A stretch of DNA of 64,000 nucleotides from Spirabiliibacterium falconis (GTDB lineage Bacteria > Pseudomonadota > Gammaproteobacteria > Enterobacterales > Pasteurellaceae). The stretch covers positions 62,001-126,000 of the forward strand of contig NZ_JABMIJ010000011.1 of the NCBI RefSeq assembly GCF_014885015.1. Direction: 5' to 3'. Every line of letters begins with the position of its first letter. Positions within the stretch are counted from its first letter, which is position 1. The translations under genes were made by a program, and so were the position numbers. This document shows, one piece after another, positions 1 through 9,686 of this stretch. The notes beneath the pieces were generated by a model. It searched no databases and was not told the origin of the DNA. It saw nothing but the letters and a program-made list of their open reading frames with translations.

Positions 1-1
1 T

Positions 2-754
2 ATTGTGACACGCCTTGATTCGCCTTCCGAAAATCGGGCATTACGCGGTATGCTTAGTGCATTACAGTGCCATGATTGTGAGCATTTTATTGTTGAAAGC
101 CGTTTTGAACCGCACTTAGTACAAGAACATTTGCGATTTTTTGCTCAGCGACAGGTTGATGGCATTATTGTATTTGCTTTTAGTGGATTAGATGAGGCGA
201 TTTTATTGCCTTTTAAACATAAATTAGTGGCGATGGCACAAAGCTACCCCGCACTGTCGCACGTGGTTTATGATGATTATGCCGCGGTTACACAGTTGCT
301 AGCTTATCTTTATCGCCAGCAGCATCGTCATATTGCTTACATTGGTGTGGATTTGACCGATAATACGACGGGGCGATTGCGTTTTCAAGCCTACCAAGAT
401 TTTTGTCAGCAACATCAATTAATACCGCACTTTGCGTTAGGTAAATTGGATTATTATAGTGGATATAAAAATATTCAAACGGTCTTATCTGATAAGACAA
501 GTGCGATTGTCTGCGCTAGCGATACGCTTGCCTTAGGGGTCAACAAATACCTTGCTGAACAGGGCAAAAGTGCGGTTGTGGTGTGCGGTATTGGTAATAA
601 TCCATTGTTAAAATTCCTTTTTCCCAATACATTAAGCGTCGAATTTGGATTTTATCGTGCAGGGCAGCAAGCGGTAACACAGTTATTTGCGTTATTAGAT
701 GGCAAAAATGCCTGCATTCAACACTGTATTTCGCCCGAATTTCATCAGCAATAG
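2..754 (+). CDS. treR: Trehalose operon repressor TreR (5' end cut by window edge)
   Basis: This is the C-terminal part, about 250 residues, of a LacI-family repressor. The reading frame is open to the first base, so the DNA-binding helix-turn-helix lies outside the window and the GTG at base 5 is probably an internal valine. The visible part is the sugar-binding domain. Segments such as VTRLDS, SENRALRGML and CASDTLALGVNKYL closely resemble E. coli TreR, which binds trehalose-6-phosphate as inducer. It lies 116 bases upstream of treB on the same strand, and a LacI-type palindrome in the gap is the likely operator. Identity is strong despite truncation. Confidence 0.88.
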   Translation: MVTRLDSPSENRALRGMLSALQCHDCEHFIVESRFEPHLVQEHLRFFAQRQVDGIIVFAFSGLDEAILLPFKHKLVAMAQSYPALSHVVYDDYAAVTQLLAYLYRQQHRHIAYIGVDLTDNTTGRLRFQAYQDFCQQHQLIPHFALGKLDYYSGYKNIQTVLSDKTSAIVCASDTLALGVNKYLAEQGKSAVVVCGIGNNPLLKFLFPNTLSVEFGFYRAGQQAVTQLFALLDGKNACIQHCISPEFHQQ

Positions 755-771
755 CCTCAACGTTAATAGCA

Positions 772-793
772 AAAGTTGATCTTTATCACAATA
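772..793 (+). promoter_or_regulatory. Candidate CRP site upstream of treB
   Basis: The site reads GTTGA-TCTTTA-TCACA inside an A/T-flanked 22-base window. The right half is a perfect CRP half-site and the left half keeps the TGA core. It lies next to the TreR palindrome, as expected for catabolite control of a PTS sugar operon. The assignment rests on motif match and position only. Confidence 0.55.
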
Positions 794-808
794 TGGGAAC
801 GTTCCCAT
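793..808 (+). promoter_or_regulatory. TreR operator palindrome
   Basis: ATGGGAACGTTCCCAT is a perfect 16-base palindrome centred on CG, the usual form of LacI-family operators. It contains GGGAACGTTCCC, which I recall as the type of site bound by E. coli TreR. It lies 63 bases before the treB start codon, so a repressor bound here would block treBC transcription. Confidence 0.8.
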
Positions 809-870
809 TGTGTTTATAAAATGTATCGTTACAATATCGCCCATGATCTAAACAAGATTGAGGATACGTT

Positions 871-2289
871 ATGGCTAAAAAAATAGATCCCAAACAGGTT
901 ACACGCCTGATTGAGTTTGTGGGTGGCAAAGAAAATATTGCAACGGTTACCCATTGCATTACACGGTTACGTTTTGTGTTAAATGATACAAAAAAAGCGG
1001 ACACAAACGCATTAGAAAATTTGCCAATGGTAAAAGGCTGTTTTACCAATGCAGGACAATTTCAGGTCGTGATTGGGCCTGAAGTGGGTGAGTATTATCA
1101 AGAATTATTGCAGCAAACGCAATTAAGTTCAGCGGATAAAGAGGCGGCGAAAGTTGCAGCACGGCAAAATATGAAGTGGCATGAAAAAGTGATTTCGCAT
1201 TTTGCAGAGATTTTTATTCCGTTGTTACCCGCGTTGATTAGCGGTGGTTTAATCTTAGGTTTTCGCAATGTGATCGGGGATATTCCGATGTCGGATGGGC
1301 AAACGCTGGTGCAATCTCATCCGATGTGGAAAACCATTTATGATTTTCTTTGGTTGCTAGGCGAGGCTATTTTCTTCTATTTGCCAGTGGGCATTTGTTG
1401 GTCAACCGTGAAAAAAATGGGCGGTTCACCGATTTTAGGGATTGTGCTTGGGGTAACGTTGGTATCTCCACAGTTGATGAATTCATATGGATTAGGCAGT
1501 CAAGTGCCTGAGGTATGGGATTTTGGTTGGTTTAGTATTGCTAAAGTTGGTTATCAAGCGCAAGTCATTCCCTCTATTTTAGCCGCGATGGCATTAGCTT
1601 GGATTGAGCGTGGTTTAAAACGTATCATACCTGATTATTTAAACCTTGTTATCGTACCTGTCACCACCCTGATTATTGCAGTCTTTTTAGCACATGCGTT
1701 GATTGGCCCAATTGGTCGTGAAATTGGTAATGGCGTTGCAGTGGCGGTGAAAGCAGCTATGACGGGGAGTTTCGCCCCAATAGGCTCGGCTATTTTTGGT
1801 TTTTTATATGCACCACTGGTCATTACCGGTATTCATCAAACAACGCTGGCAATTGATATGCAAATGATCCAAAACATGGGCGGAACACCAGTGTGGCCAC
1901 TCATTGCGTTGTCGAATATTGCACAAGCTTCTGCGGTGTTAGCAATTGTGATTATCAGTAAAAAGACCAATGAACGTGAAATTTCAGTCCCAGCTACCAT
2001 TTCGGCGTATTTAGGTGTGACAGAGCCTGCAATGTATGGAATTAACTTAAAATATCGTTTTCCTATGCTGTGTGCGATGATTGGATCTGCATGTGCAGCG
2101 TTAGTGTGCGGCGTATTTGGCGTTATGGCAAACGGAATTGGTGTGGGCGGCTTGCCAGGTATCTTATCTATTCAACCACACTATTGGGGCGTGTTTGCGC
2201 TTGCGATGATTGTTGCCGTAGTGGTGCCATTGGTATTGACGATTATCGTTTACAAACGCAAATCAGCGAATGGTTCTTTAGAAAAATAA
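871..2289 (+). CDS. treB: PTS trehalose-specific enzyme IIBC (TreB)
   Basis: This inner-membrane permease imports trehalose and phosphorylates it to trehalose-6-phosphate. The 472 residues match the roughly 473 of E. coli TreB. The IIB domain (about 1-90) carries the phosphorylated cysteine Cys29 in VTHCITRLRF. The IIC domain follows, with multiple hydrophobic helices and the GVTEPAMYG signature near residue 380. No IIA domain is present, so phosphate probably comes from a separate glucose IIA protein, as in E. coli. A GAGG ribosome site lies eight bases before the ATG. It heads a two-gene operon with treC, 19 bases downstream. Confidence 0.95.
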   Translation: MAKKIDPKQVTRLIEFVGGKENIATVTHCITRLRFVLNDTKKADTNALENLPMVKGCFTNAGQFQVVIGPEVGEYYQELLQQTQLSSADKEAAKVAARQNMKWHEKVISHFAEIFIPLLPALISGGLILGFRNVIGDIPMSDGQTLVQSHPMWKTIYDFLWLLGEAIFFYLPVGICWSTVKKMGGSPILGIVLGVTLVSPQLMNSYGLGSQVPEVWDFGWFSIAKVGYQAQVIPSILAAMALAWIERGLKRIIPDYLNLVIVPVTTLIIAVFLAHALIGPIGREIGNGVAVAVKAAMTGSFAPIGSAIFGFLYAPLVITGIHQTTLAIDMQMIQNMGGTPVWPLIALSNIAQASAVLAIVIISKKTNEREISVPATISAYLGVTEPAMYGINLKYRFPMLCAMIGSACAALVCGVFGVMANGIGVGGLPGILSIQPHYWGVFALAMIVAVVVPLVLTIIVYKRKSANGSLEK

Positions 2290-2308
2290 AAGTGCGGTGA
2301 GGGGCGAT

Positions 2309-3970
2309 ATGCAAACAACAACCCAGTGGTGGAAAAATGGCGTTATTTATCAAATCTACCCGAAAAGTTTTCAAGATACCACAGGTAGTGGGCAGGGCGA
2401 TATTAATGGCATTATTCAACGTTTGGATTATTTACAAACATTAGGTGTTGATGCCATTTGGATAACGCCGATTTACCCATCACCACAAGTGGATAATGGC
2501 TATGATGTTGCAGATTACTGTGCGATTAATCCTGAATACGGCACGATGGCTGATTTTGAGAGATTAGTCGAGCAGGCGCATGCACGCCAGATTCGCATCA
2601 TTATGGATATGGTATTTAATCATACCTCAACAGAACATCAATGGTTTAAAAATGCTATTGCTGGGCAGGACGATTTTCGCGATTTTTATATCTGGCGAGG
2701 CGATCATGCTGCTCAAGCACCTAATAATTGGCGTTCAAAATTTGGCGGAAATGCGTGGAAATGGTGCGAACAGGTCGGCAAACATTATTTGCATTTGTTC
2801 GCACCAGAGCAGGCGGATTTAAACTGGGAAAATCCTAAAGTGCGGTCGAGTCTGCAACAAGTATGCCATTTTTGGGCGGATAAAGGGGTGGATGGCTTGC
2901 GCTTAGATGTGGTGAATTTGGTTTCAAAAGTGCAGTCGTTTCCAGATGATGATCAAGGCGACGGGCGACGTTTCTATACAGATGGACCACGCATTCACGA
3001 ATATATGCAAGAGCTAAGTCGTGAGGTGTTCCAGCCACGTGGATTGATGACGGTGGGAGAAATGTCTTCAACCAGCTTGGCACATTGTCAGCAATATGCA
3101 AGCCTCGATGGCAAAGAATTATCAATGACGTTCAATTTTCATCACTTAAAGGTGGATTATCCGAATGGTGAAAAATGGACATTGGCTGAACCTGATTTTG
3201 TTGAATTAAAAGCGATTTTCAATCACTGGCAACAAGGTATGCACAATAAGGCGTGGAACGCTCTATTTTGGTGTAACCATGATCAACCTCGTATTGTCTC
3301 TCGTTTCGCACAAGAAGGCGAAAAACGAGAAACCGCAGCCAAAATGTTGGCTATGGTATTACATGGTATGCAAGGAACACCTTATATTTATCAAGGCGAA
3401 GAGTTAGGCATGACTAACCCAGGCTTTACCGCACTTTCGCAGTATAAGGATGTGGAAAGTTTAACGATGTATCATGAATTACGTCAGATGGGGCATAGTC
3501 ACGAACATGTTATGGCGATTTTAGGGCAAAAATCACGTGATAATAGCCGCACGCCAATGCAATGGAATGCGACACCTCATGCGGGTTTTACAACAGGGCA
3601 GCCTTGGATTGCGGTATGTGATAATTATCCTGAAATTAATGCGCAAAATGCACTAGAGGATCCGCATTCGGTATTTTACTGCTATCAAACGCTGATTCGT
3701 TTGCGTAAGACGCATGCCTTATTTACGCAAGGCGATTATCACGATGTATTGCCACAGCATCGTTTTATTTGGACGTATCTGCGCAACGATTCAACACAAA
3801 CATTATGGGTGGTGGCAAACTTAAGTGATAACGTGCAAGAGTTCGACTGCCCAAGTGAATGTCAGGGTAGAGATTGGCAGGTGTTATTAAATAATGAAAG
3901 TACATTTGCAGTAGAATCACAATTACGGCTATTGCCGTACCAAGCGATATACTTGCTTGCGAATAAATAA
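2309..3970 (+). CDS. treC: Trehalose-6-phosphate hydrolase (TreC)
   Basis: This cytoplasmic GH13 enzyme splits trehalose-6-phosphate into glucose and glucose-6-phosphate. The 553 residues compare with about 551 in E. coli. Catalytic residues are visible: nucleophile Asp200 in GVDGLRLD, acid/base Glu251 in MTVGEMSS, and the His324-Asp325 pair in FWCNHDQPR. The start at ATG 2309 is preferred because GAGGGG lies just upstream. A GTG at 2297 is in frame but overlaps an uptake signal and would add only four residues. It completes the trehalose pathway with treB. Confidence 0.95.
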   Translation: MQTTTQWWKNGVIYQIYPKSFQDTTGSGQGDINGIIQRLDYLQTLGVDAIWITPIYPSPQVDNGYDVADYCAINPEYGTMADFERLVEQAHARQIRIIMDMVFNHTSTEHQWFKNAIAGQDDFRDFYIWRGDHAAQAPNNWRSKFGGNAWKWCEQVGKHYLHLFAPEQADLNWENPKVRSSLQQVCHFWADKGVDGLRLDVVNLVSKVQSFPDDDQGDGRRFYTDGPRIHEYMQELSREVFQPRGLMTVGEMSSTSLAHCQQYASLDGKELSMTFNFHHLKVDYPNGEKWTLAEPDFVELKAIFNHWQQGMHNKAWNALFWCNHDQPRIVSRFAQEGEKRETAAKMLAMVLHGMQGTPYIYQGEELGMTNPGFTALSQYKDVESLTMYHELRQMGHSHEHVMAILGQKSRDNSRTPMQWNATPHAGFTTGQPWIAVCDNYPEINAQNALEDPHSVFYCYQTLIRLRKTHALFTQGDYHDVLPQHRFIWTYLRNDSTQTLWVVANLSDNVQEFDCPSECQGRDWQVLLNNESTFAVESQLRLLPYQAIYLLANK

Positions 3971-3971
3971 A

Positions 3972-3998
3972 AAAGTGCGGTTTAACCGCACTTTGCTT
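3972..3998. terminator. Uptake-signal hairpin terminator between treC and tadA
   Basis: An inverted uptake-signal pair (AAAGTGCGGTT, one base, AACCGCACTTT) forms an 11-base-pair stem. It is followed on the plus strand by a T-rich run, which suits termination of treBC. The converging tadA stop codon lies inside the hairpin. Confidence 0.85.
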
Positions 3999-4470
3999 TT
4001 TTTTGTGCCTTAATTTCCATACGGCGACGTTGGAAGAAATGAGAAAGTTTTCCGCTACATTGTTCCGCTAACACGCCTGATCGTACTTCAACAAGATGAT
4101 TCATAATGAAGTCATTAAAGTAATGAAAACGTGAGCCTACAGCCCCTGTTTTGGGATCATTTGCGCCAAATACGAGGCGTTTAATGCGGCTATGTACAAT
4201 AGCACCAGCACACATTGCACAAGGCTCAAGAGTAACATACAGCGTTGTATCAAGCAGGCGATAATTACGCATTCGTTCACCTGCTTGGCGAATGGCTTGG
4301 ATCTCCGCGTGTGCACTGGGATCATTTAGACGAATAACACTATTATAGCCTTCACCTAAAATATTGCCTTTCGCATCAATTAACACCGCCCCTACGGGGA
4401 CTTCACCTTGCTGCTCAGCAAGATCCGCTAAGCGCAAAGCGTGTTCTATCCAGAAATGATCACTTTTCAC
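3982..4470 (-). CDS. tadA: tRNA-specific adenosine deaminase TadA
   Basis: TadA deaminates adenosine 34 of tRNA-Arg(ACG) to inosine. The zinc and catalytic motifs are clear: His54 and Glu56 in HAEIQAI, and Cys84 and Cys87 in PCAMCAGAI. At 162 residues it matches the bacterial family. It lies eight bases after deaD on the minus strand and is probably cotranscribed. The last three codons (AAG TGC GGT, then TAA) are an exact uptake signal, so the protein ends in Lys-Cys-Gly and its stop lies inside the shared terminator hairpin. Confidence 0.95.
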   Translation of the reverse strand: MKSDHFWIEHALRLADLAEQQGEVPVGAVLIDAKGNILGEGYNSVIRLNDPSAHAEIQAIRQAGERMRNYRLLDTTLYVTLEPCAMCAGAIVHSRIKRLVFGANDPKTGAVGSRFHYFNDFIMNHLVEVRSGVLAEQCSGKLSHFFQRRRMEIKAQKKAKCG

Positions 4471-4478
4471 GCCGAACT

Positions 4479-6263
4479 CTATTTACCACGACGTTCGCGG
4501 CGTTTTTTCTGGAATTGGGGTTTATCACTGCAGTTATTATCACGCCCTTTTGTGCTGAATTTACCCCCTTTGCCACGTGTGCGTTCGTTGTACCCCTCTC
4601 CTTTAACGGCTTCAACAAATGACATTTGCATAGGTTTATTCATCACACGTGTTTTGTTGAACAAGCGTAATAAATCCTGCGGCATATTTTGTGGCAACTC
4701 TACGGTGGAATGGCTGTCATACAGTTTGATATGCCCGATATAACGGCTATCAATATCGCCCTCATTGGCAATAGCCCCGACAATATGTTTCACTTCTACG
4801 CCGTCGCCACGTCCGACTTCTATGCGATAGCGATCCATTGGAATGTCATTACCACGCTCGCGAGCACGACGTTCTGTACGATCACGTCTGCCACCACGCT
4901 CTGCTGAACGTGGATTTTCAGAACGTTCACGGCGTTTTTCCATAGGCACATCAGGTGGCAGGATCAGTTTTTGCTTGCCTTGCAGTTGCATCATCATGGC
5001 ACTGGCAAGATCAACAGAGTCAATATCAGGGAACAGCTCTAATAGCAAAGTGCGGTATTGCTCAAGGCTGGCATGTTCAAGCTGCGTTAAAATTGTTTGT
5101 TTGAATTTTTCACGGCGACACTGCTCAAGCTGAATATGATTTGGTAGCTGCACTTCGTCAATACGTTTTTTGGTTAACTGTTCAATATTACGCAGTAAAC
5201 GGCGTTCGCGAGGTTCAACAAATAGCAGGGCACGCCCAGCACGCCCAGCACGCCCAGTGCGTCCAATGCGGTGCACATAGGACTCGGCATCAAGAGGGAT
5301 GTCATAGTTTACCACGAGACTAATGCGATCAACATCAAGACCACGGGCTGCTACGTCGGTTGCGATTAAAATATTTAGCGAGCCGTTGCGTAGGCGATCA
5401 AGTGCTTGTTCACGCAATTGTTGGGTCATATCCCCATTGAGTGCAGCACAGCTATACCCATGGCGTTCTAATAAGGCGGCAATATCTAATGTTGCTGTTT
5501 TGGTGCGGGTGAAAATGATCGCAGCATCAAAGTGTTCTACCTCCAAAAAGCGTAGCAGTGCTTCATTTTTTCGCACGCCATGCACATACCAACACACCTG
5601 TGTGATGTCAGGTAAATTCTGCGGGCTAGATTGGATCTTCACTTCTTGAGGGTTGCGCATAAAACGGTGGGTAATGTGACGAATTGGTGCAGGCATAGTG
5701 GCCGAGAAAAGTGCGGTCTGATGCTGCTCTGGCAGTTTGCTCATCACCTCTTCCACATCATCAATAAAGCCCATGCGTAGCATTTCGTCTGCTTCATCAA
5801 GCACCATAAAACGCAGACCACTTAAATCCAAGGTTCCACGACGGATATGATCCAAAATACGCCCAGGTGTACCCACCACAACTTGTGCGCCTTGACGTAA
5901 GGCTCGCAGTTGAATGTCGTAACGTTGACCGCCATAAAGCGTTACACAACGAATGCCCTCAAGGTATTTGCAAAATTGTTCGCAAGCATCTGCGACTTGA
6001 ATGGCAAGCTCGCGAGTAGGAGCCATTACTAAAATTTGTGGGCTATGTTGATTTGGATCGAGCTGTGCCAATAGCGGCAGAGAAAATGCAGCAGTTTTGC
6101 CGCTCCCTGTTTGTGCCATGCCGAGGACATCTTGCCCTGCTAATAAAAGTGGAATACAGGCTTTTTGGATTGGTGATGGGCTGGTAAATCCCATTTCAGA
6201 TACTGCACGGAGTAGTGCATTTGGTAAGCCTAAGTCATTAAAAGTGGTTACATGTTCTGTCAT
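4479..6263 (-). CDS. deaD: DEAD-box RNA helicase DeaD (CsdA)
   Basis: This cold-shock ATP-dependent RNA helicase works in ribosome assembly and mRNA decay. All helicase motifs are visible: [10 protein letters not shown] (Walker A), [20 protein letters not shown] and [12 protein letters not shown]. After residue 430 come an Arg-rich linker with RGGRR and a DbpA/CsdA-like RNA-binding region starting near [11 protein letters not shown]. The tail is basic. The length of 594 residues fits DeaD (about 610-630) better than other DEAD-box proteins. Its place downstream of pnp and nlpI matches E. coli and links it to RNA turnover. Confidence 0.94.
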   Translation of the reverse strand: MTEHVTTFNDLGLPNALLRAVSEMGFTSPSPIQKACIPLLLAGQDVLGMAQTGSGKTAAFSLPLLAQLDPNQHSPQILVMAPTRELAIQVADACEQFCKYLEGIRCVTLYGGQRYDIQLRALRQGAQVVVGTPGRILDHIRRGTLDLSGLRFMVLDEADEMLRMGFIDDVEEVMSKLPEQHQTALFSATMPAPIRHITHRFMRNPQEVKIQSSPQNLPDITQVCWYVHGVRKNEALLRFLEVEHFDAAIIFTRTKTATLDIAALLERHGYSCAALNGDMTQQLREQALDRLRNGSLNILIATDVAARGLDVDRISLVVNYDIPLDAESYVHRIGRTGRAGRAGRALLFVEPRERRLLRNIEQLTKKRIDEVQLPNHIQLEQCRREKFKQTILTQLEHASLEQYRTLLLELFPDIDSVDLASAMMMQLQGKQKLILPPDVPMEKRRERSENPRSAERGGRRDRTERRARERGNDIPMDRYRIEVGRGDGVEVKHIVGAIANEGDIDSRYIGHIKLYDSHSTVELPQNMPQDLLRLFNKTRVMNKPMQMSFVEAVKGEGYNERTRGKGGKFSTKGRDNNCSDKPQFQKKRRERRGK

Positions 6264-6339
6264 TTTTTACTCAATAAAAGAAAGTGAGCTTTATCATAAA
6301 GCTCGTGGTTCATATTTGTCGTGATAATCAAGAGTTAAA

Positions 6340-7281
6340 CTAGTGTCTATCGTTGACAACGCGTGTGTCTGTTTTCGCTGCTGAATGTAAGCGAGCGAGT
6401 TCAAACACTGCAAAACGATACTCAACGAAGTTAAACACTTGGTTTGCAATAGCGAGCTGAAATAACGCACGAGCTTGCGGCACTTTCCCCAAATTGAGTT
6501 GTTGTTTTGCGAGATAAAAATAGGTTTCCGTCAGCATTTCTGCGTATTGCGGAGAATAAGGTTGAGCAAATTGCGCCATGTCTACCATAAGTTGCTCATA
6601 ACTTATTGAACCTAAATAATATTGTACTAAATGTGTTCCCCAAAAAGCAGCAGATAATTTGGGGGCACGTTGCGCTAAATTCGCCTGAGCTTGCTCAGGC
6701 ATATAGTGCAATTCGTTTAAATACAGCCATAAAGTGCGGTACGGATCACTGGGATCGGCTTGATAAAATGCGAGAAAATCGCGTTGTGCGAGTGCAAACC
6801 GTCCAGCATAATAAAACGTTAAGCCACGATTTAAATAGGCATAATCGTAATGTTTATCAAGATGCAATACGGAATTAAACGCATCGACCGCACTATCATA
6901 ATCCCCATCCAGCAAGAGATAAAGCCCTAAATAATTGTAAATCGCAGGCATTTTAGGGTGCAACACGAGTGCTTGCGCAAAGTCATAACGAGCCAATCCC
7001 CATAGCCCTAAACTATCATACAACACGCCACGCTCAAAATGGATATTAGCTCGCTCCGTTTTACTGATGCGTGGGCTTAAGTAAAGCATTTGCCCAAGGC
7101 GTGCAATCATCACTTCTTGATCAAAATGCAGACTTGGAGGTTGCTCTGCCAATGGTGAATTTTTAAGCGTTGGCAATGGCGTTGAAGGGTTAACACAGCC
7201 AAATAATAGGAACATAAAGGCAAGGGCAAAAGCCTGCTTGCCTAAATGAAACGTATTTTGCAATGTGTTAACGCTTATCAT
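6340..7281 (-). CDS. nlpI: Outer-membrane lipoprotein NlpI with TPR repeats
   Basis: NlpI is a lipoprotein that, in E. coli, serves as adaptor for the Prc protease and for peptidoglycan hydrolases. The N-terminus is a lipoprotein signal with hydrophobic core AFALAFMFLLFG and lipid-accepting Cys29. Helical tetratricopeptide repeats follow at about residues 65-170 (RGVLYDSLGLWGLARYDFAQAL, cut here to its key pattern of small and aromatic positions). The length of 313 residues is near the usual 294. The upstream ribosome site is weak (TTGAG). It sits 17 bases after pnp, the E. coli order. Confidence 0.9.
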   Translation of the reverse strand: MISVNTLQNTFHLGKQAFALAFMFLLFGCVNPSTPLPTLKNSPLAEQPPSLHFDQEVMIARLGQMLYLSPRISKTERANIHFERGVLYDSLGLWGLARYDFAQALVLHPKMPAIYNYLGLYLLLDGDYDSAVDAFNSVLHLDKHYDYAYLNRGLTFYYAGRFALAQRDFLAFYQADPSDPYRTLWLYLNELHYMPEQAQANLAQRAPKLSAAFWGTHLVQYYLGSISYEQLMVDMAQFAQPYSPQYAEMLTETYFYLAKQQLNLGKVPQARALFQLAIANQVFNFVEYRFAVFELARLHSAAKTDTRVVNDRH

Positions 7282-7298
7282 CTCAAAGTGCGGTTGGA

Positions 7299-9437
7299 TT
7301 ACTCCGCCACAGGCTCTTGAGCTTCATCTGAAGATGGTTGCGCTTTTTGGTTGCCATCAAGATCACGCATAGTTAAGCGAATACGACCTTGACGATCGAT
7401 TTCAACAACCTTAACCGGTACTTCTTGACCAACGGTTAAATAATCGGTCACTTTTTCCACACGCTCTTCAGCGATTTGTGAAATATGTACCAAGCCTTCT
7501 TTATTACCAACAATGGCGACAAATGCACCAAAATCGGCAATACGCGTTACTTTACCGTTATAAATTCCGCCCACTTCTACATCAGCTACGATTTCTTCAA
7601 TGCGGTTCATCACTTCTTTAGCGGCATTGTTATCGGTGGCGGCAATTTTAACAGTACCGTCGTCAGCAATGTCGATTGAAGTGCCAGTTTCTTCTGTTAA
7701 AGCACGGATAGTGGCACCACCTTTACCAATCACATCTTTGATTTTCTTCGGATCAATTTTTAAGGTGTGAATGCGAGGTGCGAAATCAGAGATTTCATTG
7801 CGTGGGGCAGAAATAGCTTGTTGCATAGTGTCTAAAATATGCAAACGTGCCCCTTTCGCTTGATTGAGTGCAATTTGCATAATTTCTGCGGTGATACCTT
7901 CAATTTTAATATCCATTTGAAGTGCGGTTACACCCTCTTTAGTCCCAGCGACTTTGAAATCCATATCGCCAAGATGATCTTCATCGCCTAAAATATCAGA
8001 AAGCACCACAAATTGATCGTCTGATTTAACTAATCCCATTGCAATCCCAGCGACGGCGGATTTAATTGGCACGCCTGCATCCATCAATGCAAGAGATGCA
8101 CTACAAACTGATGCCATTGATGATGAACCATTAGATTCTGTAATTTCAGACACTACACGTACAGTATATGGGAATTCACTAATACTTGGCATTACGGCGG
8201 CTACACCACGTTTGGCTAAGCGACCGTGCCCGATCTCGCGGCGTTTTGGTGAGCCAATCATACCTGTTTCGCCGACAGAATAAGGCGGGAAATTATAGTG
8301 GAAAAGGAAATGATCGGTACGCTCGCCTGTGATGTCATCAATAATTTGGGCATCACGCTCTGTACCTAATGTGGCAACTGCCAATGCTTGCGTTTCACCA
8401 CGCGTGAACACCGCAGAGCCGTGTGTACGTGGCAATACGCCCGTACAAATATCAAGTGCACGCACGGTATCGACACTGCGACCGTCGATGCGAGGTTCAC
8501 CCGCTAAAATACGACTACGTACAATTTGGCTTTCGAGCTCGTGAATGATATCGCCAATCTTATTTTCAGTAATGGTATCATCTTCATTGCCCTCTAAAAT
8601 GGCAGCTATCGTATCTGCTTTGATGCGCTCGACCGATTCATAACGTGCTTGTTTTTCAGTGATACGATAGGCTTCGCCCAAGCGGTTTTCCGCCAATTCT
8701 TTGATACGTGCAATCAGTGCTTCATTTTGTGCAGGAGCTTGCCATTCCCAGCGAGGTTTGCCTGCTTCTTGTGTGAATGCTTTAATATTTTCAACCACAA
8801 CTTGTTGTTGCTCATGTCCAAATACGACGGCAGCAAGCATTTGTTCTTCACTTAAAATATCCGCTTCAGATTCCACCATTAAGACTGCTTTATCTGTGCC
8901 TGCCACTACAAGGTCTAGGCGACTTTGTTTCAATTCTTCTTGGGTTGGATTAAGCACAAATTGCTCATTGATAAAGCCCACGCGAGCGGCTCCAATTGGC
9001 CCATTAAATGGAACGCCTGACAACGAAAGTGCGGCACTTGCTCCGATCATCGCAACAATGTCAGGACTCACTTGTGGGTTGACTGACACTACGGTGGCAA
9101 TAATTTGAATTTCGTTAAAAAAGCCTTCAGGGAAGAGTGGGCGAATTGGACGATCAATTAAACGTGCAATTAACGTTTCGCCTTCAGATGGGCGACCTTC
9201 ACGTTTGAAAAAACCACCAGGGATACGTCCAGCGGCGTAAGTACGCTCTTGGTAGTTTACGGTTAAAGGAAAGAAATCTTGTCCTTCACGTACATCTTTT
9301 TTGGCTACAACAGTAACAAAAACACTGGTGTCGTCCATACTTGCCATGACAGCAGCGGTGGCTTGACGCGCCATTGCGCCTGTTTCTAACGTTACGGTAT
9401 GTTTACCGTATTGAAATTGTTTTACGATAGGAGTCAC
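7299..9437 (-). CDS. pnp: Polynucleotide phosphorylase (PNPase)
   Basis: PNPase is a trimeric 3'-5' phosphorolytic exoribonuclease of the RNA degradosome. The 712 residues match E. coli (711). Two RNase PH folds fill about 1-540. A KH domain with [10 protein letters not shown] follows near residue 565, then an S1 domain ([18 protein letters not shown]) near 620-690, and an acidic tail. It is the first gene of the minus-strand cluster pnp-nlpI-deaD-tadA. rpsO, which precedes pnp in E. coli, is not here. Its own promoter and a long leader hairpin lie upstream and suggest RNase III-dependent autoregulation. Confidence 0.97.
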   Translation of the reverse strand: MTPIVKQFQYGKHTVTLETGAMARQATAAVMASMDDTSVFVTVVAKKDVREGQDFFPLTVNYQERTYAAGRIPGGFFKREGRPSEGETLIARLIDRPIRPLFPEGFFNEIQIIATVVSVNPQVSPDIVAMIGASAALSLSGVPFNGPIGAARVGFINEQFVLNPTQEELKQSRLDLVVAGTDKAVLMVESEADILSEEQMLAAVVFGHEQQQVVVENIKAFTQEAGKPRWEWQAPAQNEALIARIKELAENRLGEAYRITEKQARYESVERIKADTIAAILEGNEDDTITENKIGDIIHELESQIVRSRILAGEPRIDGRSVDTVRALDICTGVLPRTHGSAVFTRGETQALAVATLGTERDAQIIDDITGERTDHFLFHYNFPPYSVGETGMIGSPKRREIGHGRLAKRGVAAVMPSISEFPYTVRVVSEITESNGSSSMASVCSASLALMDAGVPIKSAVAGIAMGLVKSDDQFVVLSDILGDEDHLGDMDFKVAGTKEGVTALQMDIKIEGITAEIMQIALNQAKGARLHILDTMQQAISAPRNEISDFAPRIHTLKIDPKKIKDVIGKGGATIRALTEETGTSIDIADDGTVKIAATDNNAAKEVMNRIEEIVADVEVGGIYNGKVTRIADFGAFVAIVGNKEGLVHISQIAEERVEKVTDYLTVGQEVPVKVVEIDRQGRIRLTMRDLDGNQKAQPSSDEAQEPVAE

Positions 9438-9485
9438 AATAAATCCTCATTTAAATGTTAATCAAAAATGTTTGCCTGATTAATT

Positions 9486-9531
9486 GCGACTAGCAAAAGC
9501 CATCTGGTAAGAAATCGCTTTTGATAGCCGC
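9486..9531 (-). promoter_or_regulatory. pnp leader stem-loop, likely RNase III/PNPase autoregulation site
   Basis: The two arms GCGACTAGCAAAAGC and GCTTTTGATAGCCGC pair over 15 positions with one G-U pair and one mismatch around a 16-base loop. In the minus-strand transcript this long duplex starts about 20 bases after the predicted start and ends about 50 bases before the pnp ATG. In E. coli a comparable leader duplex is cut by RNase III, and PNPase then triggers decay of its own mRNA. Function here is inferred by analogy. Confidence 0.7.
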
Positions 9532-9557
9532 ACGCATATTTAAGGCAAAGCAGTATT

Positions 9558-9586
9558 ATTATACAGCTTGCGAGCGTAATTGCGAA
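9558..9586 (-). promoter_or_regulatory. Predicted sigma-70 promoter of pnp
   Basis: On the minus strand, TTCGCA (9581-9586) and a perfect TATAAT (9558-9563) are separated by 17 bases. The predicted start near 9551 gives a leader of about 114 bases that contains the stem-loop at 9486-9531. Confidence 0.65.
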
Positions 9587-9625
9587 TTATTTTATTAAAG
9601 TGCGGTTTGGCAGAGCATATAAACG

Positions 9626-9654
9626 AAAAACCGCACTTTTGAAAAGTGCGGTTA
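9626..9654 (-). terminator. Uptake-signal hairpin terminator after grcA
   Basis: AACCGCACTTTT, one base, then AAAAGTGCGGTT form a 12-base-pair stem. It is followed on the minus strand by a T run, downstream of grcA. A third uptake signal lies at about 9598-9606. Confidence 0.8.
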
Positions 9655-9686
9655 GGTTTAAAAAGCTCAGTTAGAGCAATTTAAAA

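Noticed and set aside
2-754. treR as a pseudogene
   Set aside because: The missing N-terminus is due to the window edge; the frame is open to base 1. The same holds for hemE at the right edge.
2297-2308. GTG start four codons upstream of treC
   Set aside because: It overlaps an uptake signal, and the ATG at 2309 has the GAGGGG site and gives the family length.
5228-5254. Tandem 9-base repeat in deaD
   Set aside because: It encodes GRAGRAGRA of helicase motif VI, the same as I recall in E. coli DeaD. Units of nine bases would not shift the frame.
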